From contig JAAELR010000312.1 of the NCBI GenBank assembly GCA_024226455.1, positions 1 to 51,334 of the forward strand: 51,334 nucleotides of DNA. The letters are read 5' to 3'. A program made the translations under genes and the position numbers. Shown one piece after another: positions 8,903-16,416 of the stretch (its first letter is position 1; each line of letters begins with the position of its first letter). The DNA is from Paracoccaceae bacterium (GTDB lineage: Bacteria > Pseudomonadota > Alphaproteobacteria > Rhodobacterales > Rhodobacteraceae). The notes under the pieces were generated by a model, which saw nothing but the letters and a program-made list of their open reading frames with translations, was not told where the DNA came from and ran no database searches.

Positions 8903-10182
8903 CTCTCCGGTCCCCTTTCCCAGGTCTCGTCATCGAGGTATTCGGCCATCAATTCTGTCAGGCCCTGTACCTCGATATCCATGTTGTTGTCGTCAAGCTG
9001 CGCTTCCAGCGTGTGGTGGCAAAAGGCGCACATGGTGACGATCTTGTCGGGCGCCACCTTTTCGAACTGGCGCTTCTTCATGTTGAAGGCCTTCGATTGC
9101 ACCGCGTTGGCGCGCTCGTTGGGGCCGACACCGCCCCCGCCCGAACAGCACCAGTTCATCGTGCCGGCGTCGTCGGTCTCGATGAAGTCATCGGCCACCA
9201 TGTTCAGCAGGTTGCGCGGCTCGCGATCAATGCCGCCGCGGCGGTTGATCTGGCAGGGATCGTGGAAGGTCAGCCTGGTCGTATCCTTGCCCGTGGTCTT
9301 CAGCTTGCCCTGGGCGCGCAGCCGGTCGAGCAACTCGATGATGTGCACCACCTCAAAGGTGTAAGGTCTCCCGATCAGGTTCGGCCCTTCCCAGCGCAGC
9401 GCCTGATAGGCGTGGCCGCATTCGGGGCTGATCACACCCTTGACGCCCAGCTTTTCGGCGGTATCGACGATCCGCCCCACAAGCAGTCTGGCGATGTCGC
9501 GGTTGCCGATCTGCACACCCACATTCGTCGCCTCATAGGCATCCTCGGACACGGTCCAGGTCACCCCGGCCTTCTTGAATATCCTTGCCATGGCCGCGAT
9601 CACGTCGGGAAACTCGGCTATTTCCTGCGCCGAAAAGATCGCCAGATAATCGGCACCCTGCTTGTCGAACTCGATGTCGATGCCGGTCTCCTGGCTGGCA
9701 TGCTTCACCCGCGCCCGCAGCGCCTTGCGCAGATCGCCCATCGGCGAAGAGCCGTCGCTGTGCCGTTGTGCCGCCCCGATCAGTTCCACCGGCCCGTGGC
9801 CGGCAGCACTCATCCCTTCGCGCATCTTGCGGATCATCATGGTGATGTCGTTGCCCACCGGGCAGGCCATTGTGCAGCGCCCGCACATGGTACAGCTGTC
9901 ATAGACCAGCTCTTCCCATGCGCTCAGATCATCATCGGTGATCCTGCGCCCCAGCCCCACCATGTTCGCCAGCCGGCCAAAGAGCGTGTACTCGTTCCTC
10001 CACAGCCGCCGCATCAGGTCGAGCTTGCGGATGGGTGTGAATTTGGGGTCATGCGTCTCGCGGTAAAAGATGCAGGCCTCGGCGCAAATCCCGCAGCTGA
10101 CGCAGCTGGAAAAGAACGCGGCAACCGGTGCGTCGATCTGCTCGCGGAGCGCATTGAGCCCCCGTTCAAGCGTCGCGGTCAT
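8899..10182 (-). CDS. isp2: Isp2: HdrD/DsrK-like iron-sulfur electron-transfer subunit
   Basis: The 427-residue protein has two [4Fe-4S] ferredoxin motifs, C27-C30-C33-C37 (CVSCGICAEAC) and C97-C100-C103-C107 (CTMCGRCTMACP). Its C-terminal half resembles heterodisulfide reductase HdrD and DsrK. One full CCG motif is visible (HDPCQIN, then WCCSGGGGVG, then CAFC); an earlier one around SPECGHAYQA looks reduced. It is predicted to sit on the cytoplasmic side and pass electrons between the membrane cytochrome Isp1 and a cytoplasmic or quinone-linked acceptor. It overlaps isp1 upstream and hynL downstream by four bases each. Confidence 0.9.
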   Translation of the reverse strand: MTATLERGLNALREQIDAPVAAFFSSCVSCGICAEACIFYRETHDPKFTPIRKLDLMRRLWRNEYTLFGRLANMVGLGRRITDDDLSAWEELVYDSCTMCGRCTMACPVGNDITMMIRKMREGMSAAGHGPVELIGAAQRHSDGSSPMGDLRKALRARVKHASQETGIDIEFDKQGADYLAIFSAQEIAEFPDVIAAMARIFKKAGVTWTVSEDAYEATNVGVQIGNRDIARLLVGRIVDTAEKLGVKGVISPECGHAYQALRWEGPNLIGRPYTFEVVHIIELLDRLRAQGKLKTTGKDTTRLTFHDPCQINRRGGIDREPRNLLNMVADDFIETDDAGTMNWCCSGGGGVGPNERANAVQSKAFNMKKRQFEKVAPDKIVTMCAFCHHTLEAQLDDNNMDIEVQGLTELMAEYLDDETWERGPER

Positions 10183-10844
10183 GATTGTGCTCCTTTCCGG
10201 CCCTGGATTGCGCCGTTGTAGTAGCGGGCCATCACGAAGGTGACCGCGTGCATCAGCTTGGTGAAGGGAAAGGCGATCATCAGCAATTCCACCGACAGGA
10301 TATGCAGCGCCAGCATCAGCGTCGGGTCGCCGAAGAGCTTGTTGACCGCCACATAGCCGGTGACCATCGGCAGCAGGCTGAGCAGCCAGACGAGGCAGTC
10401 GTCAAAGGTGGTCAGCGCCCGGCGTACCGGGTCGGCCATGCGGGCGTATAGCAGCGCGAACAAGGCCAGCACCGATAGCGCCACGGCGCTTTCGATGATC
10501 ACCCGGCTTAGGTTGGGCCAGCTGACGCCGATCAGCCCGTCGATGAAGGCGATATGCGGGCCAAAGAGGAAGAAGGCCACGAAAAAACCCATATGAAAGA
10601 TGTAGCCGCCGATATAGGTGATCGGCGCATAGGCGACCAACCCTTTGCGCGGCACCGAGCGGGTGAAGATGGTCTTCAACCCCTGAGCCACGGGGTTGCC
10701 CTTGGCCGGCGCCAGGTCTCGTTTTCGGCCTAGCGCGACGATCTCGACTACGCGCAGCGCGATACCGGCGACGAAAATGAAGAGCGCGATGTTGAAGGCC
10801 GGTCCGCGCGCCCACATCAGAAGATCGAAATAGGGGTTGTTCAT
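10179..10844 (-). CDS. isp1: Isp1: NarI/DsrM-like membrane cytochrome b
   Basis: The 221-residue integral membrane protein has about five hydrophobic helices (roughly residues 17-37, 76-98, 117-135, 150-168 and 176-205). Histidines suited to haem b ligation lie in or near helices (H84, H97, H181, H199). This is the pattern of the gamma subunit of respiratory nitrate reductase and of DsrM, and of Isp1 in group 1e hydrogenases. It should anchor the enzyme and carry electrons across the membrane. The start MNNPYFDLL at 10844 overlaps the small-subunit stop as ATGA; an upstream in-frame extension would run through the small-subunit gene. Confidence 0.9.
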   Translation of the reverse strand: MNNPYFDLLMWARGPAFNIALFIFVAGIALRVVEIVALGRKRDLAPAKGNPVAQGLKTIFTRSVPRKGLVAYAPITYIGGYIFHMGFFVAFFLFGPHIAFIDGLIGVSWPNLSRVIIESAVALSVLALFALLYARMADPVRRALTTFDDCLVWLLSLLPMVTGYVAVNKLFGDPTLMLALHILSVELLMIAFPFTKLMHAVTFVMARYYNGAIQGRKGAQS

Positions 10845-11929
10845 GACGGCTTCTCCAGATCGTGGGCATCGACCTCTTCGTGCTCTGCGGCGGCTTTGGC
10901 CCTGTTGCGGTGCGCCAGCATCCCGCCACCGATACCGGCGACGGCACCGGCGGCCACGGCGGCCAGCCCGACCTTGCGAAAGTCGCCCGCCGGGACCGAA
11001 AGGGGCCGGTAGAACCCACCATTGTCCCAGAAATCCGGCTCTGTGCACCCGAGGCAGGGATGCCCGGCCTCGATCGGGAACGAGGTGCCGCCGTTCCATT
11101 TGACCGTGGCGCAGACGCTTTTCGTTGTCGGCCCCTTGCAGCCGAGCTTGTAGAGGCACCACCCGGCGCGGGCGCCCTCGTCGTCGAAGCCTTCCGCGAA
11201 AAGCCCCTTGTCGTAGAACGGTCGACGGTAGCAGCGGTCGTGGATGGTCTCGCCATAGAAAGCCGCCGGGCGGCCCAGATCGTCCAGTTTTGGCACTCCG
11301 AAGGTCAGAAAATGGCTTAGCACCCCGGTCATAACCACCGGGATCGGCGGGCAGCCGGGTACGTTGATGATGGGCTTGTCCTTGATGATCTCGCTGACCG
11401 CCACTGCGCCAGTGGGGTTCGGATCGGCATGCGGGATGCCACCATAGGCCGCGCAGGTGCCTACCGCGACAACAGCCGCCGCGCCCGCGGCGGTTTCCTT
11501 CAGCATGTCCCGATTGGAGATGCCGGCGATGCAGGAATAGCCCGGGTCGCCCACCGGAATGGACCCGTCGACCACCAGCAGATACTTGCCGTGGTGATCC
11601 TTCATCGCCTGCTCGCGTGCGGCCTCGGCGGCGTGGCCAGAGGCGGCCTGCAGGGTGTGGTGATAATCCAGCGAGACCGCGTTGAAGATCAGGTCCTCGA
11701 TCGTCGGCGCGTGGCTGCGGGTGATCGATTCAGTGCAGCCGGTGCATTCCTGGAAACTCAGCCAGATCACGGAAGGCCGCACCGCGGTTTCCAGCGCCTG
11801 GGCCACGCGCGGCATCATTGCCGGCGGCAGAGCCATCAGCGAGGTCAGCGTGGCGCAGTATTTCAGGAACCTGCGCCGGCTGACCCCATGGGTCTGCATC
11901 AGTTCTGGCAACATCGGTTTCATAGCCAT
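10841..11929 (-). CDS. hynS: [NiFe]-hydrogenase small subunit with Tat signal
   Basis: The 362-residue protein carries the Fe-S clusters that take electrons from the [NiFe] site. The N-terminus holds a twin-arginine signal (SRRRFLKY, residues 17-24) followed by a hydrophobic stretch, so the dimer is exported folded. C62-x2-C65 (ECTGCTES) begins the proximal cluster site; VGTCAAYGG, CPPIP and CLGCTEPDFWD are further cluster motifs. A hydrophobic helix near the C-terminus (VGLAAVAAGAVAGIGGGM) anchors the protein and is followed by a charged tail. It is the first of the four structural genes. Confidence 0.95.
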   Translation of the reverse strand: MAMKPMLPELMQTHGVSRRRFLKYCATLTSLMALPPAMMPRVAQALETAVRPSVIWLSFQECTGCTESITRSHAPTIEDLIFNAVSLDYHHTLQAASGHAAEAAREQAMKDHHGKYLLVVDGSIPVGDPGYSCIAGISNRDMLKETAAGAAAVVAVGTCAAYGGIPHADPNPTGAVAVSEIIKDKPIINVPGCPPIPVVMTGVLSHFLTFGVPKLDDLGRPAAFYGETIHDRCYRRPFYDKGLFAEGFDDEGARAGWCLYKLGCKGPTTKSVCATVKWNGGTSFPIEAGHPCLGCTEPDFWDNGGFYRPLSVPAGDFRKVGLAAVAAGAVAGIGGGMLAHRNRAKAAAEHEEVDAHDLEKPS

Positions 11930-11930
11930 C

Positions 11931-12440
11931 TCACCTCCCCTTCCATTCGTTCTGCGTCGCGGTCTTCTGTTGCAACCGCTCTGTCAGCCGGGCCAGCCCG
12001 TCGCTTGCGTCCTGGGCTTGCGTCTTCAGGATGCCGGGCACAAAGGCGACCTCGACGAAACGCGACTGCGTCTCGCCCGCGCTGTCGAAATGATCGACCC
12101 GCCAGACGCCGGAAATTCCGGTCTCGTGCACATGGCTCTCGCCCGAAAGGTCCAGCACCGCCCGAGCCTCTCCGGTTCCCAGCACCTCGTCCATCATCCG
12201 CTCGTCGCCGCCCGCAAAGGGGATGGCGCCCAGGTCGATCACCGTCGGCTGACCGGTGTCGAGCAGTTTTTTCAGCGCCTGGCAAATCTCATGCAGGACC
12301 GGCAGCGCATTGCCTGTCGCCTTGCAAGAGCGCAGCACCTCCGCCCCGGTCTTTACATCCACCTCTTGTCCCTCACCGCGGTCTTGCGGCGGCACCCTCG
12401 CCGCCCGCGTCAGTCCGGCAAACACCACACTCGGTATCAT
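11931..12440 (-). CDS. hupH: HupH/HyaF-family hydrogenase expression protein
   Basis: The 169-residue protein matches the HupH/HyaF C-terminal domain by TVIDLGAIPFAGGDER, GESHVHETGISGVWRV and the ending EVAFVPGILKTQ. Members are needed for assembly or quality control of the small subunit of uptake hydrogenases; the biochemical role is not settled. It lies one base upstream of hynS, so it probably shares its transcript. The upstream region holds an FNR-type box at 12483-12496 and a possible -10 element (TATAGC, near 12457-12462). A start site there would leave only a very short leader before ATG 12440. Confidence 0.82.
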   Translation of the reverse strand: MIPSVVFAGLTRAARVPPQDRGEGQEVDVKTGAEVLRSCKATGNALPVLHEICQALKKLLDTGQPTVIDLGAIPFAGGDERMMDEVLGTGEARAVLDLSGESHVHETGISGVWRVDHFDSAGETQSRFVEVAFVPGILKTQAQDASDGLARLTERLQQKTATQNEWKGR

Positions 12441-12456
12441 GACATATTTCGGTTAT

Positions 12457-12496
12457 GCTATATGAGCCCCGGCCAGACAGGTTTGACATGCGTCAA
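12457..12496 (-). promoter_or_regulatory. FNR/FixK-type box and putative promoter of the hupH-hynS operon
   Basis: TTGAC-ATGC-GTCAA at 12483-12496 is a perfect inverted repeat of the CRP/FNR-family type; arms extend to GTTTGAC/GTCAAAC. Its centre is 12489.5. For an activator centred at -41.5 the transcript would start near 12448, and TATAGC at about 12457-12462 on the minus strand is placed as a -10 element. The box overlaps the stop codon of the upstream protease gene. Regulation by oxygen, redox state or nitric oxide is inferred from the box type only. Confidence 0.6.
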
Positions 12497-13005
12497 ACTT
12501 CGCCGGTTTTCTGGCCTCGCCACCTGCGGACCAGCCCGATGACCGTCTCGACCGCCCCGGGCACCCCCCCCGCCACCGCCTCGCTCATGTGCTCTCCCAC
12601 GCTCATGTCGGCGGGCTGGATGCCCAGCAGGGCGCGTCTCTCCGGCACCGCCTGACGCAGGCGTAATGCATCCATCAGGTCGTCGAGGCCGATATCATGG
12701 GCATTGCGGCTGCGGCCGCGCAGGAACCGATCCATCTCGGGGCCCTCGAACAGCTGCGTTCCGCCCGGCGGCAGGTCCAGCATGGCGGCGTCGGTCACCA
12801 CCATGGCCCCTGCATCCTCCATCTCGACCAGCAGGCTCAGCCCGATGGTGCCGCCGTCGAGGCAGCGCAGGTTCAGTGCCGCGGCCAGGTCATGACGCGC
12901 CACGGCCTCTGCCACCCGCACCCCGGCGGCCTCATCCTTCAGCAGAGTGTTGCCCAGCCCCAGAATCAGAATTGGTTTGCCGCTTGCATCCATGGCCGCG
13001 ACCAT
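12493..13005 (-). CDS. hupD: Hydrogenase maturation endopeptidase (HupD/HyaD family)
   Basis: This protease removes the C-terminal peptide of the large subunit after nickel insertion. The 170-residue protein opens with ILILGLGNTLLKDEAAGV, the family N-terminus, in which the glutamate is a nickel ligand; an aspartate in the VVTDAAML segment and the histidine in NAHDIGL supply further ligands, and GIQP follows. The start at 13005 is used; a second ATG at 12993 is also possible. It is the first gene of the minus-strand hydrogenase cluster and is divergent from the second hypC with only 45 bases between starts. Confidence 0.9.
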   Translation of the reverse strand: MVAAMDASGKPILILGLGNTLLKDEAAGVRVAEAVARHDLAAALNLRCLDGGTIGLSLLVEMEDAGAMVVTDAAMLDLPPGGTQLFEGPEMDRFLRGRSRNAHDIGLDDLMDALRLRQAVPERRALLGIQPADMSVGEHMSEAVAGGVPGAVETVIGLVRRWRGQKTGEV

Positions 13006-13050
13006 ACAGGCTCGGCCCGTGCAGACAATGCGACCAGAGAGTTAGTGACC

Positions 13051-13287
13051 ATGTGCCTTTCGGTTCCGATGAAGGTGGAAATGATCGAACCCCCGCGTGC
13101 CCGTTGCAGCGCCATGGGTCAGGAGCGCTGGGCCGATCTGTCCCTGATGGCAGAGGATCCGCCCGAGGTCGGCGATTATGTCCTGATCCAGTTTGGCTTT
13201 GTCCAGCGCAAGGTCGACGCGGTTGAGGCGCAGGAATCGTTGCGGCTGTTTCGCGACATCCTGACCACGCTGGACGCCGAGGGCTGA
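13051..13287 (+). CDS. Second HypC/HupF-type hydrogenase chaperone
   Basis: The 78-residue protein begins MCLSVPMKVE with the essential cysteine after the start and contains GDYVLIQFGFVQRKVD, as in HypC/HupF. It is more diverged from the operon copy (3685-3900) than a recent duplicate would be. In other bacteria HupF is a HypC paralogue that protects the hydrogenase large subunit, especially in oxygen; the same role is plausible here. It is the only hydrogenase gene of the locus on the plus strand and may have its own promoter in the 45-base gap, though I see no clear one. Confidence 0.88.
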   Translation: MCLSVPMKVEMIEPPRARCSAMGQERWADLSLMAEDPPEVGDYVLIQFGFVQRKVDAVEAQESLRLFRDILTTLDAEG

Positions 13288-13335
13288 CCGCATCCGGCCA
13301 TTGTCCGCCAGGGGGGCCTGCCCTCAACAATCGTG

Positions 13336-13602
13336 CTAGCGGCACGGCGCCTTGTAGTAACCACCCCGGCCATCGGCATAGGCGCATTCGTTGGTTTTCG
13401 AGTTGCGCGCGATCATGGCCCCGGCGGCGGCCCCGGCGGCGGTGCCGATCAGCAGCCAGGCAGGATCGGCGTCGAGCACCGCCAGTGTAATCGCCGCCAG
13501 CGCACCGCCCATTACGGCGCCCTGGCCTTCCTGGTTGGTCATCTGACAGGCACTGATGGCCAACGCGCCGGCGCAGAGAAGGGCAATCGGGGTGCGGATC
13601 AT
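13336..13602 (-). CDS. Small glycine-zipper lipoprotein
   Basis: The 88-residue product starts MIRTPIALLCAGALAISAC, a lipoprotein signal with lipobox ending at the cysteine, so it should be lipid-anchored in the envelope. The rest is rich in Gly and Ala (GAVMGGALAAITLAVL, then GTAAGAAAGAMIA), the pattern of glycine-zipper proteins, and ends with YYKAPCR. It has no assignable enzymatic role. It is convergent with the second hypC and divergent from the EthD gene. The start at 13602 was chosen because it begins the signal peptide. Confidence 0.75.
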   Translation of the reverse strand: MIRTPIALLCAGALAISACQMTNQEGQGAVMGGALAAITLAVLDADPAWLLIGTAAGAAAGAMIARNSKTNECAYADGRGGYYKAPCR

Positions 13603-13678
13603 GGGGCTGCTCCGTGTTTGTTGTCGGCGGCTGGTCGCCGGAGTACGCCGAACATGGTCTGTCTCCGATGCGCATGCA

Positions 13679-13692
13679 TTGACACCGGTCAA
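13679..13692. promoter_or_regulatory. Second FNR/FixK-type box
   Basis: TTGAC-ACCG-GTCAA is a perfect inverted repeat with arms identical to the box before hupH (12483-12496). It lies in the 171-base gap between the divergent lipoprotein gene (start 13602) and the EthD-domain gene (start 13774). Its centre is 88 bases upstream of the EthD start and 83 bases from the lipoprotein start. No strong -10 element decides which gene it serves. Confidence 0.5.
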
Positions 13693-13773
13693 GTCGAGCC
13701 GAAAAGCTTTGACGGGGATGCGTATTTGCGGGTTAATGTAAGCCTCGCTTGATCACAGCAATCGGAGGGCATC

Positions 13774-14082
13774 ATGGCTTCATCGCTTCAGGTTATCTAT
13801 CCCGTCGCGGACGGGACGACGTTCGACTACGAGTATTATCTGAGCAAACATATGGAGATCGTGGGCGCATGCATGGGCCCGCATATCGAAAGCACGTTGG
13901 TAACAAAGGGGCTTGCTGGGGGGCCGGATGCGCCGCCGGGCTACTACGCGGTGGCGACGATCCTCTGCAAGGATCAGGACGCGATGACCGCGATGCTGGC
14001 GGCGGCCGGACCAGCGTTGGCGGACATCCCCAATTTCACCAATGTCCAGCCGCACATGCTGATCGGTGAGGTGGTCGCCTAG
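13774..14082 (+). CDS. EthD-domain protein
   Basis: The 102-residue protein shows the EthD pattern: VIYPVADGTTFDYEYYLSKHM at the N-terminus, CKDQDAMTAML in the middle and a C-terminal INVQP-like segment (FTNVQPHMLIGEV). EthD-family proteins are small alpha-beta-barrel (ferredoxin-like) dimers; some take part in ether or polyketide-like degradation, but for most the reaction is unknown. A good ribosome site GGAGGG (13764-13769) supports ATG 13774. The stop codon overlaps that of the convergent TPP enzyme gene within CCTAGG. Confidence 0.85.
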   Translation: MASSLQVIYPVADGTTFDYEYYLSKHMEIVGACMGPHIESTLVTKGLAGGPDAPPGYYAVATILCKDQDAMTAMLAAAGPALADIPNFTNVQPHMLIGEVVA

Positions 14083-15629
14083 GGGCAGACCAGTTCGATC
14101 AGCGACGGCCCTTCGCCTTGCACACCGGCGGCGAAGGCCTTGGTGAAACGATCCATATCCGCGGCGCGGGTGCCCGGCACACCGTGGCCCCGCGCCAGCG
14201 CTACCCAGTCGAGTTCCGGGTTTTCCACGTCGAACATGGCCTGCGCGTTGGCGCCGTAGCTTTGCACGCCGACGTTCAGCAACTCGTCGCGCAGGATCTG
14301 GTAGCCCTTGTTGGCGAAGACGACGACGGTGATGTCGAGCCCCTCGCGCGCCATGGTCCAGAGCGATTGCGAGGTGTACATCGCGCTGCCGTCGCCGGTC
14401 AGCACCACGACCTTGCGGTCGGGGCAGGCGGTGGCAGCACCGACGCTGCCGGGCAGCGACCAGCCGATGGCGCCACCGGTGCCGCCCAGCATGTCATGCG
14501 GTCGGGCAGCGGCGGTGGGCGGCATTACGTGAAAGCCGCTGCTGATGCTCTCGTTGCAGAGGATCGCGTTCTCGGGCAGCAGCGCGGCGATGGCGGTGCC
14601 GGCCTTTTCCAACGTGACGTTGCCGGTCGGAAGCGCCGGAAGGTCGAGGGCAATACGCCGCGGTTCGGTGCCTGTTGCGCCGGTGGCGGCGGCGAGATCG
14701 GCGAGGGTGGCGTCGATATCCATCTCGGGGCGGCAAAGCTCCCAGACCGGGCAGTTGGCCGGCTCTGGCAGGCTTGGGGATCCGGGATAGGCAAAGAACG
14801 TGACCGGCCGGTTGGCGCCGGCAAGGGTGATAGAACTGGTCTGGGCCAGCGCTTCGATCTTCGGCGGCACGGCGTAGGGCAGGGGGGTGATCTGCGGCTG
14901 GCCGGCGCCGCGGCCGAGGCGCGGGATCAGCGTGTCGCAAAGCAGCCGCGCGCCTGTCCTGGCGGCGATGCGCCCGGCCATCTCGCGGGCCGGGCCGTAG
15001 AGCGCGGCGCCGCCGATCATCAGTGCCGCGCCGGGCTGGGTCAGTCGCTGTGCCGCCGCCTCGATCTGCGCGTCAGAGGGGCGGTGCAGTGCGGGTGCAG
15101 GGCGGCAGGTTGCGGGGGCGCCGTCGGGCAGCGGGGTCCAGGCGGTGTCGGCGGGCAGGACAAGGGTGGCGATCTGGCCGTTTTGCGCGCGGGCCGCGCG
15201 GATCGCCTCGGCACCGTCATGGGCGACGCTGGCGGCGTCGGGGCTGACCCGGGTCCAGTGGCTGACCGACTGGCTGATGCCCTGGATGTCACCCTTGAGC
15301 GGGCTTTCATAGGCCAGGTGATGGGTGGCGTGATCGCCGACGATATTGACCAGACCGGAACCCGCCTTGCGGGCGTTGTGGAGGTTGGAAAAAGCGTTGC
15401 CGAAGCCCGGCGCGAGGTGCAGCAGGGTGCCGGCAACGTCGCGTTTCATGCGGAAATAGCTGTCGGCCCCGCCGCTGGTTCCGCCCTCGAACAGGCAGAG
15501 AATGCAGTGCATTTCCGGGTGCGAATCCAGAGCCGCGACGAAGTGCATCTCGGAGGTTCCGGGGTTGGCGAAGACCGTGTCGACGCCGTTGGCCAGCAGG
15601 GTTTTGACGAGGGATTCGGCGCCGTTCAT
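14079..15629 (-). CDS. Thiamine-diphosphate-dependent enzyme, acetolactate-synthase-like
   Basis: The 516-residue protein has the three-domain TPP-enzyme layout: N-terminal Pyr domain (MNGAESLVKTLLANGVDTVFANPG, with the catalytic glutamate in LFEGGTSGGAD), a central domain, and a C-terminal PP domain with the GDGSAMYTSQSLW...FANKGY cofactor motif. It resembles acetolactate-synthase large-subunit-like proteins and benzoylformate/oxalyl-CoA-decarboxylase relatives. No small regulatory subunit gene is adjacent, so a role in valine biosynthesis is unlikely; the substrate is unknown. The start at 15629 begins the conserved fold. A perfect 18-base palindrome lies upstream at 15671-15688. Confidence 0.85.
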   Translation of the reverse strand: MNGAESLVKTLLANGVDTVFANPGTSEMHFVAALDSHPEMHCILCLFEGGTSGGADSYFRMKRDVAGTLLHLAPGFGNAFSNLHNARKAGSGLVNIVGDHATHHLAYESPLKGDIQGISQSVSHWTRVSPDAASVAHDGAEAIRAARAQNGQIATLVLPADTAWTPLPDGAPATCRPAPALHRPSDAQIEAAAQRLTQPGAALMIGGAALYGPAREMAGRIAARTGARLLCDTLIPRLGRGAGQPQITPLPYAVPPKIEALAQTSSITLAGANRPVTFFAYPGSPSLPEPANCPVWELCRPEMDIDATLADLAAATGATGTEPRRIALDLPALPTGNVTLEKAGTAIAALLPENAILCNESISSGFHVMPPTAAARPHDMLGGTGGAIGWSLPGSVGAATACPDRKVVVLTGDGSAMYTSQSLWTMAREGLDITVVVFANKGYQILRDELLNVGVQSYGANAQAMFDVENPELDWVALARGHGVPGTRAADMDRFTKAFAAGVQGEGPSLIELVCP

Positions 15630-15670
15630 GGGGGCGAGTTTGGGGCAGGAAATTGGCGGGTGCAAGGGGG

Positions 15671-15688
15671 GTGTCCCCATGGGGACAC
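15671..15688. repeat. Perfect 18-bp palindrome GTGTCCCCATGGGGACAC
   Basis: This fully symmetric sequence lies 42 bases upstream of the start of the TPP-enzyme gene. It could be an operator or part of an intergenic palindromic element; a related core (GGGGTGTCCCC) occurs in the hairpin at 22401-22426. I see no copy elsewhere in the window. Confidence 0.5.
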
Positions 15689-15753
15689 GGGGTAAGGCGT
15701 TGGAGTTGTTTATGATAGCGCTAACTTTTGGTGGGGGCGAGCTGGTAAAATGA

Positions 15754-15774
15754 GTGCCTTCGGCACGCTTTTTT
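15754..15774 (+). terminator. Terminator-like hairpin with T-run
   Basis: GTGCC-TTC-GGCAC followed by GCTTTTTT looks like a compact intrinsic terminator on the plus strand. A short TTTT also follows on the minus strand, so it may act in both directions. No plus-strand gene directly precedes it, and the nearest minus-strand gene ending toward it (acetyl-CoA synthetase) stops 640 bases away, so the role is uncertain. Confidence 0.4.
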
Positions 15775-16416
15775 GAGCCCGTACTCGCCTGCGGCTGCGT
15801 GCGGGCGGGTGCCGTTCCTGAGGGGCGATCGGCCCAGTGGGCCGATTGAGGCGCGAACCGGTGGAGCCCAGCGCCGGTCAGTCCTTTTTGCAGAAATAGA
15901 GCGCAATGTAGGGGGGCATGTTGTTGTGGGGGTGGTTGCCGCCAGCGGTCTTGGGTAAGAACATGGGTGCCGCATTGATTTATGCGAAGGCGCTCCGGAA
16001 GTTACCTGGTTGATATTCGTCAGTTATTCTGTGGTTGCCTTGGCCTCCAGATTTGTAGAGCCAGTTGGTAAATCCGTCAGGTGCCGCGCGGAATCAAGCC
16101 CGAAGGGCGCCGCGCGAGCGCCGTTCCGCCTCCTGGGGCGGCGCTTTTTGAAAGGTTTCGAGGAAAAACAACGCTCTGGAAGTGTATGGCTGGGATAAAC
16201 TGCCATGACGAGAGGTTGGGGCGCCACCCCGCGGAACGACGCTCGCGCGGCTTGTCCTCGATGGTAGCAAAAGGCCAGTTTTGGCGAAATCGACGGGTCA
16301 ATGTTTACGCCGGTTGGTTTTGGTCGTCACCCGGGCCGGGTCGGGATGGGGGGTGAAATCACCCACCCTACGGCAGGGAGAGGACCGGCCCGGTTGGGCC
16401 GATGCTCTGGGAGAAT
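15775..16416. other. Long intergenic stretch with palindromic elements
   Basis: No gene with recognisable protein features is seen between the TPP enzyme gene and acs. A perfect inverted repeat ATCGGCCCA-G-TGGGCCGAT lies at 15828-15846. An imperfect palindromic element with core GGGTGA-AA-TCACCC lies at 16351-16364, followed by ACCCTAC; it resembles the GTAGGGTGGGTG-type intergenic palindromes common in Rhodobacteraceae. The short open frames here look random, with Arg/Pro-rich translations. Confidence 0.5.

Noticed and set aside
14118-15695. Plus-strand open frame antisense to the TPP enzyme
   Set aside because: Gly/Val-rich low-information translation; the opposite strand has complete TPP-enzyme motifs.
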